Source of the DNA: Bremia lactucae
Lineage: Eukaryota > Oomycota > Peronosporomycetes > Peronosporales > Peronosporaceae
Direction: 5' to 3'
Length of the DNA stretch: 64,000 nt
NCBI RefSeq assembly: GCF_004359215.1
Contig: NW_027152062.1
Coordinates: forward strand, 583,620 to 647,619
Shown piece by piece: positions 34,050 through 46,114 of the stretch. The notes below the pieces were generated by a model. It did not search any database. It saw only the letters and a list, made by a program, of their open reading frames with translations, and had not been told where the DNA came from. Both the position numbers and the translations under genes were made by a program. Every line of letters begins with the position of its first letter. The stretch's first letter is position 1.

Positions 34050-37000
34050 TTTGACGAGGTCGGACACTTGAAGGCAGCGCGTCCGAAACGCAAGCGCTTA
34101 CAAGGAACCAGCAAAATTTGTCATTGGTCGTGAATGAAGTTTCAACAATTCGGGTTGGCGTCTGGATTTTGGATAGCGGGTCCAGCAGACATCTTGCTAG
34201 CGACGAGAGATGGCTTAAAAACGTTAAATCGTGTGTTGAGACTTGTCATCAACCCGACGGCAAGCCGCTCCATATAAGCAAAAGGGCACAGTGACAATTA
34301 CCGTTCTGGCGTGTGGAATTGAACGTGATGATGTGCTGACTCTTACGGATGTTTAGTTTGCTGAAGGAGTTCAGCACAATTTGATTTTGTATGGAATTTT
34401 GGATTTGAAGGGTTACATATTAGGACTCAATGGTGCACAACGTGCAAAAAATATATTTTTTGAATTCGCGGTTTAATGCTTAATTGGCTGGAAATGTTCT
34501 GGTAGTTTGTGTCGAGTGATTGAAAGTATAAAGGCGCCTATTTAGGTTATTATGATAATTTTGAGTGAAGGGGTAGGCATTCAAGTGTCCACTGATGTTT
34601 AAAAGGCAGTTTAATGAGTTCTTACAAACGTTTGGGACATTTAAATTACGACACTATTAAGAAATTGGCTCGGTACCTTCCTCTAATATATTGCTCACGG
34701 ACAAACGTCGTAAGATTTGTCACACGTGTTCTCAAGGTAAACAGACCAAAACAGACAGTCAAGGCAAGACTCTGGACAACACTCACCCATCGATCAGGTC
34801 GGGAACGTTAATTGTTCGGACATCAAGGGCCCAATGACTCCTAGAGATCGCCTGAATAACCGCTACATGATCAATTTCGCCGATCATAAAAGCATTTATT
34901 GCCGTGTTTTTCATGCGCGTACAAAAGACGCTGCAGCCAAGAAGTTTGAAGATTTTCTGACATTTTTCGAGAAATAGTTCGACTGCCGTGTGCACGTTCT
35001 TCGCATGGCTCAGGAGGAGAGTATCAGAATGTGGATTTATTCTGCAAGAAATTGGGCGTTGACAGACAGCGAAGTGAAGCTCGAAATCAAGCCAGCAATG
35101 GAAAAGCATCATGAATATGGCTCGCTGTATGATTTTTGCTTCTGGCTTCCCGCTGAATTTCTGGGATGATGCGGTGGAGTATGCTCCTGACATATTAAAT
35201 TGGGCTCCAATAAATTCTAATTTTGAAAAATTATTACCGATGAAAGTGCTGGCGAATCAGGGAGAAATCGTCGATTTTAGGTCACCATGTTTAGTGTACA
35301 GAGATTTTAGGAAGTGAAATTTTGCTCCGAGAGGGCAAAAAGGGACTATCGTTGGCCTTAGTGAAGAGACCAATGAGTATCGTGTTTACCTGCCGAAGGA
35401 TAATGTAGTTGTTCTCTCCCAGCATTTGCAAAACATCGAAACACTAAACAAGAACTAAAACCACCAAGTCCAAAATTTGTATTTGCAGAATAATCCTAGC
35501 CTGAAAAGTTACGATTCCGTGCGAGATTAAGTCCAGGAAGGACAATATTCAAGACTTACACAAGTGAGGGAGAAGATTATTCGTCCGACAACCAATCATA
35601 TAAAAAAGAAAGAATCTGTGGACACGAAAACAGAAGGTTGTGGCAAGGTCGGCGAGCAAGAATAAAAGTTCTGGCCACGATCAAGGAATTGAACATTTAA
35701 ACGCTCAAAAGTGCATTGTTAACGCTGTCTTAATTTCTGACCCAAAAAACTTTGGTGAGGCTTTGCGTAGCAGTCACAAGGTAGGGTAGATGGAAGCGAT
35801 TTCCGAGGCTCTGAAATACAATGGGGTGTGGGATATTTTGAAGGCTCCGAAAAGTGATCGAGCATTAAACTCGAAGTGGGCTTTCAAGACGAAACGTGAC
35901 ACCGAAGGTAAAATCGAGCGTCTAAAGGCGAGATTGGTCGCATGCGGAAATGAACAAGTTTTTGGAGGGAATTTTGGAGTTACATTTGCAGCTGTTATTG
36001 TCATGTCCAGCATCAATTAGTTTTTGCTTTGGCAAGAAAATGGAGAGTGCCTGTGAGGCACTAAATGCTTACGTGAAAGCGGACAAGGAAGAAAACCTCG
36101 ATATACATATCCGAGTTCTGCTGGGAATCCAGGTTGACGAAGTCACGAAGAAACTTTAGGTGTGTCAAGAATAATGAGGCCGCATTGGAGCTGAAAAAAG
36201 CACTGTTGGACTCAAACAGACAGGAAGATTGTGGAGTAAATTACTACTAAAAAAATTGGTCGAAATTGGTTTTATTCAGTATATCACTGACATGTGTGTC
36301 TATTATAGATGGACAAGTGATCACATTTTAATTATTGGAATTTACGTCGATGGCCTACTGGTCACGGAAACTGATCAGAAATTCATGGATTGTTTTTTCA
36401 AGAGTTAATTTCGCTGGCGATAAAGGACCTAGGACAAAGCGCGCAAGCTTTTGGGCATGCGCATCCAATATGATGAAGAAAATGGGTAAAGATTCGATCC
36501 AAAAAGTGGGTATAGTGGATATGCTTAAGGAACATAGTCTTAAATTGGGGCGATATCGACAATTCAGTTACCACACCTCTACTGGTATGTGGGGGAGATG
36601 GAGTGTAAAAGATGATAGTAAAGTTTTTCAATCGCTTGTTGGGAGTTTATTGTAGATTTCACGATGCACTAGGCCGGACATTGCATTTGCGGTACACAAA
36701 GCGTCAAGAAGGACACATCAGCCAACAATGGGTGATTACCAGTTGGCAAAGAAAATAGCCAGGTACCATTTTGAACGAGAACATTGTGTTTTTGCATGAC
36801 CGGAAAAGAGAACAATTCCGATGTTTGGTGCAGATTTTGATGCTGACAAAGGTGACAGAAAGTCAGTCACGGGTACCATAATTACGATTAACGTTATGCC
36901 AGTGAGCTGGGTAAGCAAGAAACAAGGTGGAGTTTCACTTTCAACTATGGAAGCTGGATTTACTGCTGCGTCTATCATGGCTCGAGATTTGTTAGGCATT

Positions 37001-37246
37001 CGAGAACTTTTACGTGAGTCAGATTTGAAGTTTGAGGAACCGATGCCACTGCGGGTGGATAATCAAGCTGCTTTGAAGCAACTTGACGAGGCAAGTACAT
37101 CTGCTAAGGCAAATAATATTGATGTGCGAATCAAGTTTGTCGGAGATTTCAAGAAGCGTGGTATTATAAGACCCGAGTATCGAGAGACGGCAAGTATGCC
37201 CGCGGACATACTTACGAAGGCATTGGCTGCACCAAGACTGGCTTAA
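34050..37246 (+). pseudogene. Decayed Ty1/Copia element (Copia 2)
   Basis: In plus-strand order: a knuckle remnant EVGHLKAARPK (34055-34090, last cysteine lost); protease WILDSGSSRHLAS (34162-34200); GAG-pre-integrase YKRLGHLNYDTIKKLA (34620-34670); integrase core KGPMTPRDRLNNRY to AMEKHHEYG (34820-35120); reverse transcriptase KWAFKTKRDTEGKIERLKAR (35875-35935) and IIGIYVDGLLV (36330-36362), where the catalytic YVDD reads YVDG; and RNase H WVSKKQGGVSLSTMEA (36910-36957) with a long final frame to 37246. Many stops, shifts and deletions. No LTRs were identified. Confidence 0.85.
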
Positions 37247-38469
37247 TTGCGCCAGGTGATCGGTTTAAAGTGAATCGACTACTATGAGCTAGATTGTGCA
37301 CTGACCATCAGTTTGACCTTTATGTCGATTAGCCACATCTGTTGGAGCTCGTGTTCGGTGCACATCAACCACTCTCGTCAATAAACTGAAATAAAATTCT
37401 AGATTTATTTACGCAGTTTAGTAGGATCACTTTGAGCAGCTGGTCGAATAAACGACTGCCGAACCTAGAAGCAATTGGTCTGCCTTTACGCGTATCCTGC
37501 TTTATAAAGCGCATCTATATACACCATTTCCCTCGTCCTTTTTTTCTATTTCACACGTAACAATTTACAATACAACATCAAAAAGGCCAGCGAGGTTGAT
37601 GCATCCTACGCTTATTGGTTACAAACACATGGTCATTCGGCTACTTCGCGCAGATCGAGGTCAACGCGGGGCGAATCAAGAGCCCAAGCAGATTTGACTG
37701 TTAAAAATGAGAAGTAGTGAGCTCTCTGGACAAAACATCTTGCCTGCATAAAGAAAGAATCTATTAATAATCAATACGAATTGCATAGACAGAGAGCACA
37801 TATCTAGACGCAAAAGAGAGAGTGTTATTAGTTTCGTTATCCTCTGCGCTATTAGCAAATATCATCCGCAAAAGTAATTAGGAAATCAAACTCCCACAGT
37901 CATCACCGCAATAATAACAATCCACCTCGTCGACACTGTCCTTGATAAAACACTTGATCCTGTCAATGTCGCGGGCGACACAGTTCGATTTTTTATTGCC
38001 GAGCACCAAAATGGAGTACAAGCCCTTTCTTGTAGTCTTTTAGCAGTCATCCATTATAAAGTTCCACTAAGACGTAGAGCACATATCGTGCATGTGCAGC
38101 GATGAATGTACAACACATATGTAGACGTTGCCAGAACAGACAGCAATTCGCTCAATACAAGACGATAAGCCGAAAGCTTTACGCGAGCAGACTTTTTTTA
38201 AAAGAATCTTCTTTTAATGTAATTAGGTGTTCCAGCTTACTAGTCTGCGAAGCTGCAAAGGGGTGCACTTCGATTTATATCCGAGCCAGCTTGCTATCCT
38301 TCGACGTCAACTACTTTTTGCTCAATTTGCAATCATTCCGTCCATTTTGCGTTGGCTCGACTATTAAGGTTCAAAGTTCGTTCATTATACAAAAAAATCT
38401 ATTATGTAAAATAAATCCTACTAATTTACTATTTACGGGCCATTCAATGGGAATATATTAAAACAGAGA
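37247..38469. other. Unassigned stretch
   Basis: Short frames only (for example 38102-38461, 119 codons), none with a recognisable domain. May include the lost LTR of the preceding Copia relic. Confidence 0.4.
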
Positions 38470-38778
38470 GATTAGCGATTCCCATTTAAAGTATCAGTAA
38501 TACAAGATCTGGATCTGATGGCAAATATTTTGTTAGGTAATTAAAGTAAGGTATTTAAGTATATAAACATAAATAGATTTTAATTTCCCCCTTTGATCCA
38601 AAAGCGTCAGGCTTGCGCTGTGAACTGGAAGAGTCAGAGACCTTAATAAGGTATTAACACTAAAACTAGTTGCCACTTGAATCTACGAACCACTCAGTCC
38701 CTCGATCCAGGACTTAGTTATTAGTTAGTTAGTTCAATAGAGCTTAATGGCTCTTTGGATGATAAGTCTTCCGCTACA
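38470..38778 (+). repeat. Decayed family 1 LTR, 3' two thirds
   Basis: Shares with other family 1 LTRs the order ATTTCCCCCTTTGATC, GCGTCAGGCTTGCGC, ACTAGTTGCCACTTGA, TTCAATAGAGCTTA and the end CTTCCGCTACA at 38778. The 5' third is unrecognisable. Confidence 0.75.
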
Positions 38779-38871
38779 TAAGCTGTTAAGATGTAAACGT
38801 TAGAACATAGGAACACACTCATAACGATACAAGGCGACGCACATAGAAACTGCGGGACCAGATGCGTCGTG

Positions 38872-39355
38872 TGTTACGGTGTACCTTTCGCTAGTACTGC
38901 TTCCGTACCGGCCAACCCGTACTAATAGCGATGCCTCCGAATACTTCACGTACACGACGTGCAGAGGAAAAATTTAAGTTGCTAATTAGTTTAAGCCACT
39001 AAATGTTGAATCTAAGAAGGCGTATTATAGGAAAAATTAACACTATATATATTAATTTCATACGTAACGATCTTCGTATCTGCTGACTATCGTGAAACGA
39101 TGTAAAGCGACTCCTTGCGCACCGCTCATTCATGCGTCTAGCAGCGAATGGCGGGGTTGATTTTAACGTGAACCAATCAATCAACAAAACTGTTGTCCTG
39201 TTGCTACAATATTATCCTATACGGTGATACTGGAATTGTAAATTAAAATTATTAAATGATGATAGTTTTACCCCTCGTTATCTTTTTTATAGGAAATAAT
39301 TCCTATTATTCCCCTTAAAGGAAATAATGCTTGTGTAACGGGACGCCCCGCTACA
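38872..39355 (-). repeat. Family 4 LTR
   Basis: On the minus strand it starts TGTAGCGGGGCGTCCCGTTA and ends CACCGTAACA, 484 bp. It is preceded (minus strand) by the purine run GGGGGAAGGGGAAGGGA at 39356-39373, so it is the 3' LTR of a minus-strand element. No second copy of this LTR is in the window. Confidence 0.75.
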
Positions 39356-39559
39356 TCCCTTCCCCTTCCCCCATTAGCCAACAGTCACTATATCGAGTGA
39401 TGTAAAATGATAGCATGACAGATAAATACTAATATGTCCGTCTGTGTAAGGAACCACTTGTTGGTTATATTTCGATTCCAAATTTTGAGTAAGAATAGGC
39501 ACTAAGCCCGTGCGCGTCACCTCTAAGGCAGTAAACCTGATAGATATGTCGAAAGGAAA

Positions 39560-39850
39560 ATCTAATTGTCCTCTAAAGGCAGCATAATTAGTTGGTCTGG
39601 AATGACCAACGATCGATACATGATTCCGTTGTACGACTCATCCAGGCTTCAAGAGCCTGGTGAGACGAAAATAAATGCTTCATCGATATCTTTTTCCGGC
39701 ATCGATGGTTCACTGGCAAGAGTGCCAAGGATATGAGACTCGCTGTTCCAGGCTTGGGAAACTTTCAAACAGAAAGCACAAAACGAAAGCCTCGAGGCCT
39801 GGCTTGACAGACTGTTTGTGGCACGTGACCCGGTCGAAAAGTGTTCCATA
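39560..39850 (+). pseudogene. Antisense accessory frame of family 4
   Basis: Plus strand, antisense to the minus-strand chromovirus remains around it. At 39664-39711 it reads DENKCFIDIFFRHRWF and, after a shift, at 39737-39800 DSLFQAWETFKQKAQNESLE and AWLDRL. The family 2 antisense frame reads EEETYLDAFFKHRWY and then SLMQAW, EAWLQKL at the same spacing (61674-61815). The match at protein level in a different LTR family is the best evidence that this is a real conserved protein. Its function is unknown. Confidence 0.6.
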
Positions 39851-40134
39851 GTAAGTGCATGCTATAAGTCTCAGCGTTTGTCTAGAGGCACGTTAACCTT
39901 GCGTAGCGTAGGAGGACTTGTCTCCCTGCTGCGTTAAGGGTGCAGTTCATGCCCTAGGGAGGAATACTCTTTTAATGTCCTCATTTGAGGGCGCACCTCT
40001 CTAATAAATGTGCAAAAGATTGATAATCTGCATTTTTTTACGAAATGAAAAGGCGCTCTTTATCGAATGATCCTTGTAGATCAAAGATGGGTACTCGACG
40101 AGACCCGGAACATCTATCAGCCGGTAGTGAGGCT

Positions 40135-40455
40135 TCAAACTATCATGCGAGGTTGGATACCCTCGCCATCGAACGAGATAACTCGCTCGACCCCCCCCCC
40201 CATGTCACGGTGGTTCAAGTAGATCTCCACTAGAAAGCATTTCTGTCCATTCGAGTCCACCAATAGATGAGGAGGAGGAGGATAAACCAGGGCCAACATA
40301 TTTGTTGGGCCCAACTGTCCGTTAACATCATCACAGTCACGTCCTTCGGCGTTGCGGAATCTTTTACCTCTAATCAATACGTGGCTCATGGCGTTCAAGC
40401 CAGGCCATACAAAGGAAACGATCATTTTCAATTCCAATAAAGAACAAGACAACAT
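40135..40455 (-). pseudogene. Integrase linker and chromodomain start of a minus-strand chromovirus
   Basis: Contains YPPPPHLLVDSNGQKCFLVE followed by IYLNHRDM, the sequence that joins integrase to a chromodomain in this element group. The chromodomain is cut short. Orientation and place fit the element that owns the family 4 LTR at 38872-39355. Confidence 0.75.
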
Positions 40456-41300
40456 TCAAGGTTGTCAAAGCTTGAAACTTCCCTGTCTAAGCTCACGGAG
40501 CTTTTGTCACAGTGACACGATTTCCAGCCGCTTCGCAAACAACGATCGAATCACCATCATGCTCTTAAAGCGTCTCAGCATATCGCTGGCTCCCATCAAG
40601 GGAACGAGGATGAGCATAAATTTGGCCTTGGCTAATTAAAGCCTTCACAGTCGCCCTCTGCGACTAATTAAGCCTGACATGTTTTTGCGGTCTGCGCTAT
40701 TAGCATAGAGCTCATTGAGGCTAAGCCCTATTTTTTGCATCATAAAGGTTACACAGAGCCCAATTTCTACCAAGTAGGGTGCCCCACGCCTGTCAGTAGT
40801 CGGCATTCCCCCCTGCACCAGAATTATGGAGTGAGTTGAAAATATTGTATGTCCGAGCCTTGCGCTAGTTGCACGTGGGACACGCCAAATGCAAGCGTCT
40901 CGAGCTATCGAACATAAATCAGCTACGAATGTTTATCTGATGTTCAACCACTTGAAGCTCTGCTTTTCATTCCTCAGCGTGGGTGAGGTCCAATGGTTCT
41001 GCTCTGTTAGACGTACGAGGCGTGCTCAAGGAGCTTACATGATGTCCCCGTGTACCGTAATGGGCTGCTTTAAAGTGTACTTAGCATTCAATGCAAGATA
41101 CACAGCTGCTTGAATCATAGTGGGGTCACTCGGAAAACTCTTGTTCTTGCCACGCCCGTATAATGATTATCAAGTAATGGTTATCAGAACTCAGTCTAGT
41201 GATGCGTCAAGCTGCATAGCAGCAATACTAGTTTACGACGCTTGGACATAGTCCATTACGCATTGCCTACCCTGTCGAATAAGTAAGAAGCGTGAACACA
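40456..41300. other. Unassigned stretch between two minus-strand Gypsy remnants
   Basis: No frame with a recognisable domain. If the flanking pieces are one element, reverse transcriptase, RNase H and most of integrase have been lost here. Confidence 0.4.
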
Positions 41301-41309
41301 CGCGGTAAG

Positions 41310-42250
41310 TCAATATCGATGAGCTGCTGAGAACCTGTTCGTCTCTGCAAAAATTACCGCTGACCGTATGTCGGTTACGTAATCGTCCTTTGTGACGAGT
41401 ATGCAGATCTGCTTGATTCTACCACTATGCAGATCTCTTAAGAACCGCTTGGGTTCTAGGGTTGGTAATTGAGTAATCTCCGAAATTAACTTCGGGCGCA
41501 TACAGATCAAAAGTATAAGCGCCTACTATTGATCCGTCATTAACCAAGACATTTAATGTTTTGGACAACCGGTATCTTCCTTGAATGTCGCCCGCTAGGC
41601 GTACATTCATGATTCAATCCACTCGATTTCTTCGAGTGGTGGACCTTCGGCGCTGCCTGTGCATTCGCACAGCCGCCGGCAGCTGACTCCACAGGGTGAT
41701 TAGTAATCACACTGTGATCTTGTGCAGTCGTACTAACGACCGTACCACAAGTGAGGCCATCGTACTCACTCGTAGTACATCCACACGCTTGCGGACGCTC
41801 CAAGACGTTCATCAGATGGCCATCTGATGAACAAGTGGCAGGCATCTCCACGGATCGATGCTGCCAGCTGATTCTTGGCTCATATTTTCTGAGCCAAGGT
41901 AAATCTTGGATGACATCAAATTTGTCATCCAAATCCAGTACGAAGAAATCATCGTCATGCTGTAATTCTTTTAACGTTTAGTGAAATTTCACTACGCGTT
42001 TCATTACTGTTATCGATGCGCCTGTCGCTAGACGCACCGTCATCCTCGTTGGAGGGATGTCGCGCTCAACATATTTGAGCCTACGACCCTCTAGTGACTG
42101 GCGACGAATAAAGTTATTCGACGCTCCGCAGTCCACTAGGGCTCTGAGTGACAAATCATTTGTCCCTTTTAACTTCAAGGTGATGAGGGATACCTCATCA
42201 CCAGGTGCAGAGACACATAATGATTGTGTGTCTGGAGCAACTTTAGTCAA
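41310..42250 (-). pseudogene. Family 2 Gypsy protease and pol linker
   Basis: Protease starts at 42250 side with LRALVDCGASNNFIRRQSLE, where DCGAS takes the place of the usual DTGA/DSGA triplet, and after an interruption near 41978 continues as IQDLPWLRKYEPRISWQHRS (41932-41850). The linker with CGTVVSTTAQDHSV and the downstream LEPKRFLRDLHSGRIKQICI (41310-41470) follow. Same order as element A. Confidence 0.8.
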
Positions 42251-42300
42251 GAGATTTGCAAATTCTCTTGAGGTTGCTGGATCCGTAGGGCGTTGCGCCC

Positions 42301-43424
42301 CTACTGACCCCGTCTATTTTTTGGCGGTCCGCTTCGCTTTTGCGATTTCGCAACAACGTCGGACCCGCGACCGTTGCCCTTTTTGGCATACGGTTCCAAA
42401 TTACGTTCAGTACCTTTCGGTGCTGGGCGTGGGGCACTACACTCATGAGCATAGTGTCCTAATTTTTGGCAGCGCTGGCATTTCTGCGATCGCTGATTGC
42501 TCGAAAAGCGAGGCCTCTCGCTTTCGACGTAAGAAAGGTCCATGGGGTCTGGACCTCCGAACTCGTGTCGTCTTGGAGGACGATATGATGACGAACTAGC
42601 TTGAGCCTGTCTCAAGCTAAAGTCCTCCTGTTCCGCAACGGATATTGCTTCTTCAAGCGTATCCAGTTCCAAGCGGAACAGGTGGGTCTTTACGGGACCA
42701 TCCGTAAGACCTTGCATGAACACCGTAATCAACGTGTTTTTATGAACTGTGTAGTTTGTGATACAACTCGCTAAGAGTCGTATGTGCCGGGCATAAGCGT
42801 GAACATCACGCTTGCCTTGCTTGAGTTTCAGAAGCTCTGATCGAGCTCTGAACTCAGCCCTAGGCGGTTCAAACGTCTGTTTGAGCCGGGCTTTAAAAGC
42901 ATCTAGCGACCCAAAGACATATGGGTCGCGCAACTTAAGACCCAATGCCCAAGTTTTGGCATGACCTGTTAAATTTGACTGATCAAATACGACTTGCATT
43001 TGCTCGTCGACGATGTGACGAGCCCTTATGGCATCGTCCAACTAGACAAACCATCTTAAGAGGGAGTCTTCTTCGACTCCCCGATGCTTAGAGATGTCAA
43101 TCTTTAAGGTTTCGGGACGACGCGTGTGCGTCATCCCAGGTACAGGGGTATGTACCTGTTATAACCTCAACTTCTGCCTGTTGAGAGCCTTGCTGATTAA
43201 GCAAGGCTACCTTCTCCTTCGCATCGTCAAGTTCATGTTGTATGAGCCTGGCGATGGCTGAATGGAGGGCATCTCTGTCCGAAATCGGACAGCATGGCCA
43301 AGATGGCATCGTTCCCTACGCTCGAACTCATTCGTTCGACCGCACTCCTTTCTATGTCACTTAGAAAGGAGTAGCTATCACGCGAAACGTGATGCGTATT
43401 TCCATTATCATCTAACATGTCCAT
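42301..43424 (-). pseudogene. Family 2 Gypsy gag
   Basis: From ATG 43424 (MDMLDDNGNTHHVSRDSYSF) gag runs with one shift near 43250 and a stop near 43040 into a 246-codon frame (43041-42301) containing the retrotransposon gag core (TGHAKTWALGLKL, FEPPRAEFRARSELLKLKQG) and an intact zinc knuckle CQRCQKLGHYAHEC. This is the best preserved gag in the window. Its 5' LTR is 43475-43940. Confidence 0.85.
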
Positions 43425-43474
43425 GTTAGATGATGAAACTGTGGTCCTTGGACGAACTTCAAAGTGCTACCAGG

Positions 43475-43940
43475 TGTAACGGGGCACTACTGACTTGTAC
43501 TGCTTCAGTGCAAGTCCACTCCGCACTGCCTCAGTCGTCGAACGTGACATCTCGACTGATCACCTGCGAGTGGTGCCTCACTTCTCGTACAGTAGTACGT
43601 GCAGAAGAAGACTCTCTTTTAAAACACTTGCTTTAAAGAGGGTTAATTAAAAACAGTATTTAATATAATTAAGTTCTTTTGTTTCTATCTATTTAATACT
43701 ACTTAATTTTAAACTAATACAAAACATGTAATAAAGTCTAATCTGTCTCTCTCTTTGCGCGCTTCCAACTCTGACTGGACAGCGGAGAAAGTAGATATAA
43801 TGGTCTATATCTGCCAATGGATAAGCTTTTAGAATATTACCATGTAAAGTTATATTCTCCAAACATTATCTACCTTTTAGATAATATATTAACTAACAAC
43901 CTTTCAGTGTTAATTTCATGTAACGATACACCCAGTTACA
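43475..43940 (-). repeat. Family 2 LTR, 5' LTR of a minus-strand element
   Basis: Plus-strand sequence starts TGTAACGGGGCACTACTGAC and ends ATACACCCAGTTACA, 466 bp. On the minus strand it is followed by the CTGGTAGCACT primer-site-like sequence and gag. Confidence 0.9.
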
Positions 43941-44104
43941 ATATTAATACAATTTTCATTTTACCCTCTTAAGTTAACTTGTCTTAAGGGAAGTCTTCCT
44001 CTGCACGTACAGTGTACGTCACCTAACGAAAGGCACCACTCACAACTGAAGCAGTGTGAAGTGGACTTGTACTGGAACAGTACAAGTCGTAGTGCCCCGT
44101 TACA
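43941..44104 (+). repeat. Truncated family 2 LTR in opposite orientation
   Basis: Only the last 164 bp of a direct family 2 LTR (TTAATACAATTTTCATTTTA to TAGTGCCCCGTTACA) abut, without spacer, the U3 end of the inverted LTR at 43940. Confidence 0.85.
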
Positions 44105-44386
44105 CATATATAACAATAGATTGATCTTCGACCTGGACAATACGTTTCTTAAATTTTATAGTTCGATATTATTAACTATCGTATTATTCTAATATAATTT
44201 TAAGCTCCGATGTTTTTTCACTGATTAAAAAGAGCCCAAACGTTTCTAGCTTTTATGTTATCAATCATCAACCTGCGCCATCACGTTTCCCACAGTCATC
44301 CAAATCCGGACGAAGCTTGTAAAAAGGAAATCATTTATAACGAGTTCAACAAATCGCACGAATTCGGCCAATTGCAAAACTAGCAT
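44105..44386. other. Downstream region of the histidine phosphatase gene
   Basis: AT-rich, no frame or repeat recognised; expected to hold the 3' untranslated region of the gene at 44387-45235. Confidence 0.45.
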
Positions 44387-45235
44387 TTAGTTTGCTGGTG
44401 GGAAGGCCTCAATAAGCAGAGGTAGGAACTCAGCTGTTGCAATTTTGTACACGGGATGATTAACTACACCTAGAAGCGCAGCGGCAAATATGCTGTGGGA
44501 GACAACACCAACACTCTGTGATGACGTGTTCGAAAAGATAAAATTTAAGAACTTTGTTGCACGAATTTTTATCTCAGCGTCAGTCTCACGATGATCAGAG
44601 GTCCACCATGGGTCCGCATCAGATTTAATTTTGCTGAAGTCCAAGTGAGGGTACTCGAGTCGCTTTTCAGAGATGCTGCGACGCTGGTCGCAAGTGCTCA
44701 CACCCAGTATCTCCCGTGCTAACTCTACCACTGTGCTTTTGATGTTTTGTTGATTTTGGTACGCAACGGAGTAAGTATGAAGTGTACGCTCTAGCGGAGA
44801 CACCAGCACATTGTCGAGATGTAAGCCCATAGAAATCTCACCGTCGAGCATTTTCGACGCTTTTCCTGCTTGTATGACCCCGGTTTTTGTCAAGGGCGAA
44901 TCCAAATACTCTGGCAGCTTAGAGTAGTAGCCGTCCCACGCGAACATGCCATACTTGTTAGTAGCGACGTTGTGGATACCTTCACCATGACGCAGAAATA
45001 CCAGAAGCTTCACATTTCTGCCTTCAAGTCGTCCCGCGGCAACTTCAGCATGCACATCATGCCACGTGTATCCATCCTGCAGCCCCATGTGAGGAGGGTA
45101 AGACGCTGGGGGAGACTGGCTAGGATCCCGTTGACTAAAATATTTAGGAATGTAGCGATACCGAGATGACGTAGGATGCTGGCCACTAGCTTTGCATATC
45201 ACGAAAAGAAGCGCACCGAGGATTACCGCCAACAT
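44387..45235 (-). CDS. Secreted histidine phosphatase (phosphoglycerate mutase family)
   Basis: A single exon of 282 residues from ATG 45235. Residues 1-18 (MLAVILGALLFVICKASG) look like a signal peptide. The histidine phosphatase signature LRHGEGIHN is at 81-89 (catalytic H83), a second LVSPLERTLHT motif follows, and the second histidine is in VVSHSIF (H247). Members remove phosphate from small molecules or phosphosugars; the closest layout is the PMU1-like/phosphoglycerate mutase group rather than glycolytic mutase. No transmembrane segment follows the signal, so export or vacuolar location is likely. No RXLR-type motif was seen. The gene is intact although enclosed by retrotransposons. Confidence 0.88.
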   Translation of the reverse strand: MLAVILGALLFVICKASGQHPTSSRYRYIPKYFSQRDPSQSPPASYPPHMGLQDGYTWHDVHAEVAAGRLEGRNVKLLVFLRHGEGIHNVATNKYGMFAWDGYYSKLPEYLDSPLTKTGVIQAGKASKMLDGEISMGLHLDNVLVSPLERTLHTYSVAYQNQQNIKSTVVELAREILGVSTCDQRRSISEKRLEYPHLDFSKIKSDADPWWTSDHRETDAEIKIRATKFLNFIFSNTSSQSVGVVSHSIFAAALLGVVNHPVYKIATAEFLPLLIEAFPPAN

Positions 45236-46085
45236 TTTAGCGTTACGAGTTAAGCGAGATCCGAGAGACTGACGGAAAATTCAGATGTGAGGAGGAAAGG
45301 CTTCCAAACAGCAGAAATTTGTAGGACCTGGTACTGCGCTGATAGATGGGTTGTGGCAAATCAATCGCCGTTTTTATCACTTACTAACCATATCGAATTG
45401 TCGCGGATTTGCCGTTTTGCAATGTTAGGGTACCGCTCTTTGAAGCGAGCAATTACTGCTACTTCAATGTTCTTCTGCATCTGCGGGAAGCCAGCCTTAA
45501 AGTTATCATTGCGACATGTCTGTGAGTAGTATTATGTGTGGCAGACTAGCCGGGAAAAATCCTTCTCCGAAAGATATGCACTTGCTCTGATCTGCATCAG
45601 CGAAAAGCAAAAGCACCACAAAGTGTGTACGAGGCGTTTTTCTAAGAATCTTTGCAATCTACTCGAAATTGAGCAAATCAAGTCTCAAAAACAACATTTT
45701 GCAATCACTTTTTCCATCTTTTTCATGTACTTGATGATCGTATGAGCAATGCAAGGCTACAAAAAGGGTATGCGTTCGCAGGCAATCCTTGTGCAAGGGG
45801 CTTCAGTAACCAAGTCTTTACTTGTTCATAAAAATTAATCAAGTACACTCGAACAATTTTCTTGGTAGGAACAAATACGTAGCAACGGTCAAGATATATT
45901 CTGTACACCTGAGCGAAACTGACCACTGCATTTTAGCACCACCCACTCTTAAGAAATTGATCTTAAGAAATTGAGGTCTTACGGAATTTATTGAAATATT
46001 CTGCGTTGTCACTTTTATCAAACAAAATATTGCACTGTAGGTTAGAGCAGCTAAAATTATTAAAAAATGATCCGTAGCATAGAGC
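45236..46085. other. Upstream region of the phosphatase gene and left flank of Copia 1
   Basis: Short frames only, none recognisable. The first 100 bp should contain the phosphatase promoter. Confidence 0.45.
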
Positions 46086-46114
46086 GGTATTGTTGAAGGT
46101 GGAGCATCAGGCGA

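Noticed and set aside
39664..39850. Host gene on the plus strand near the family 4 LTR
   Set aside because: It matches the antisense frame of the family 2 retrotransposon and sits in the same place relative to LTR and chromodomain, so it is part of a mobile element.
44387..45235. Secreted phosphatase as an RXLR-type effector
   Set aside because: There is a signal peptide but no RXLR or dEER motif after it, and the catalytic domain is a complete housekeeping-type histidine phosphatase.
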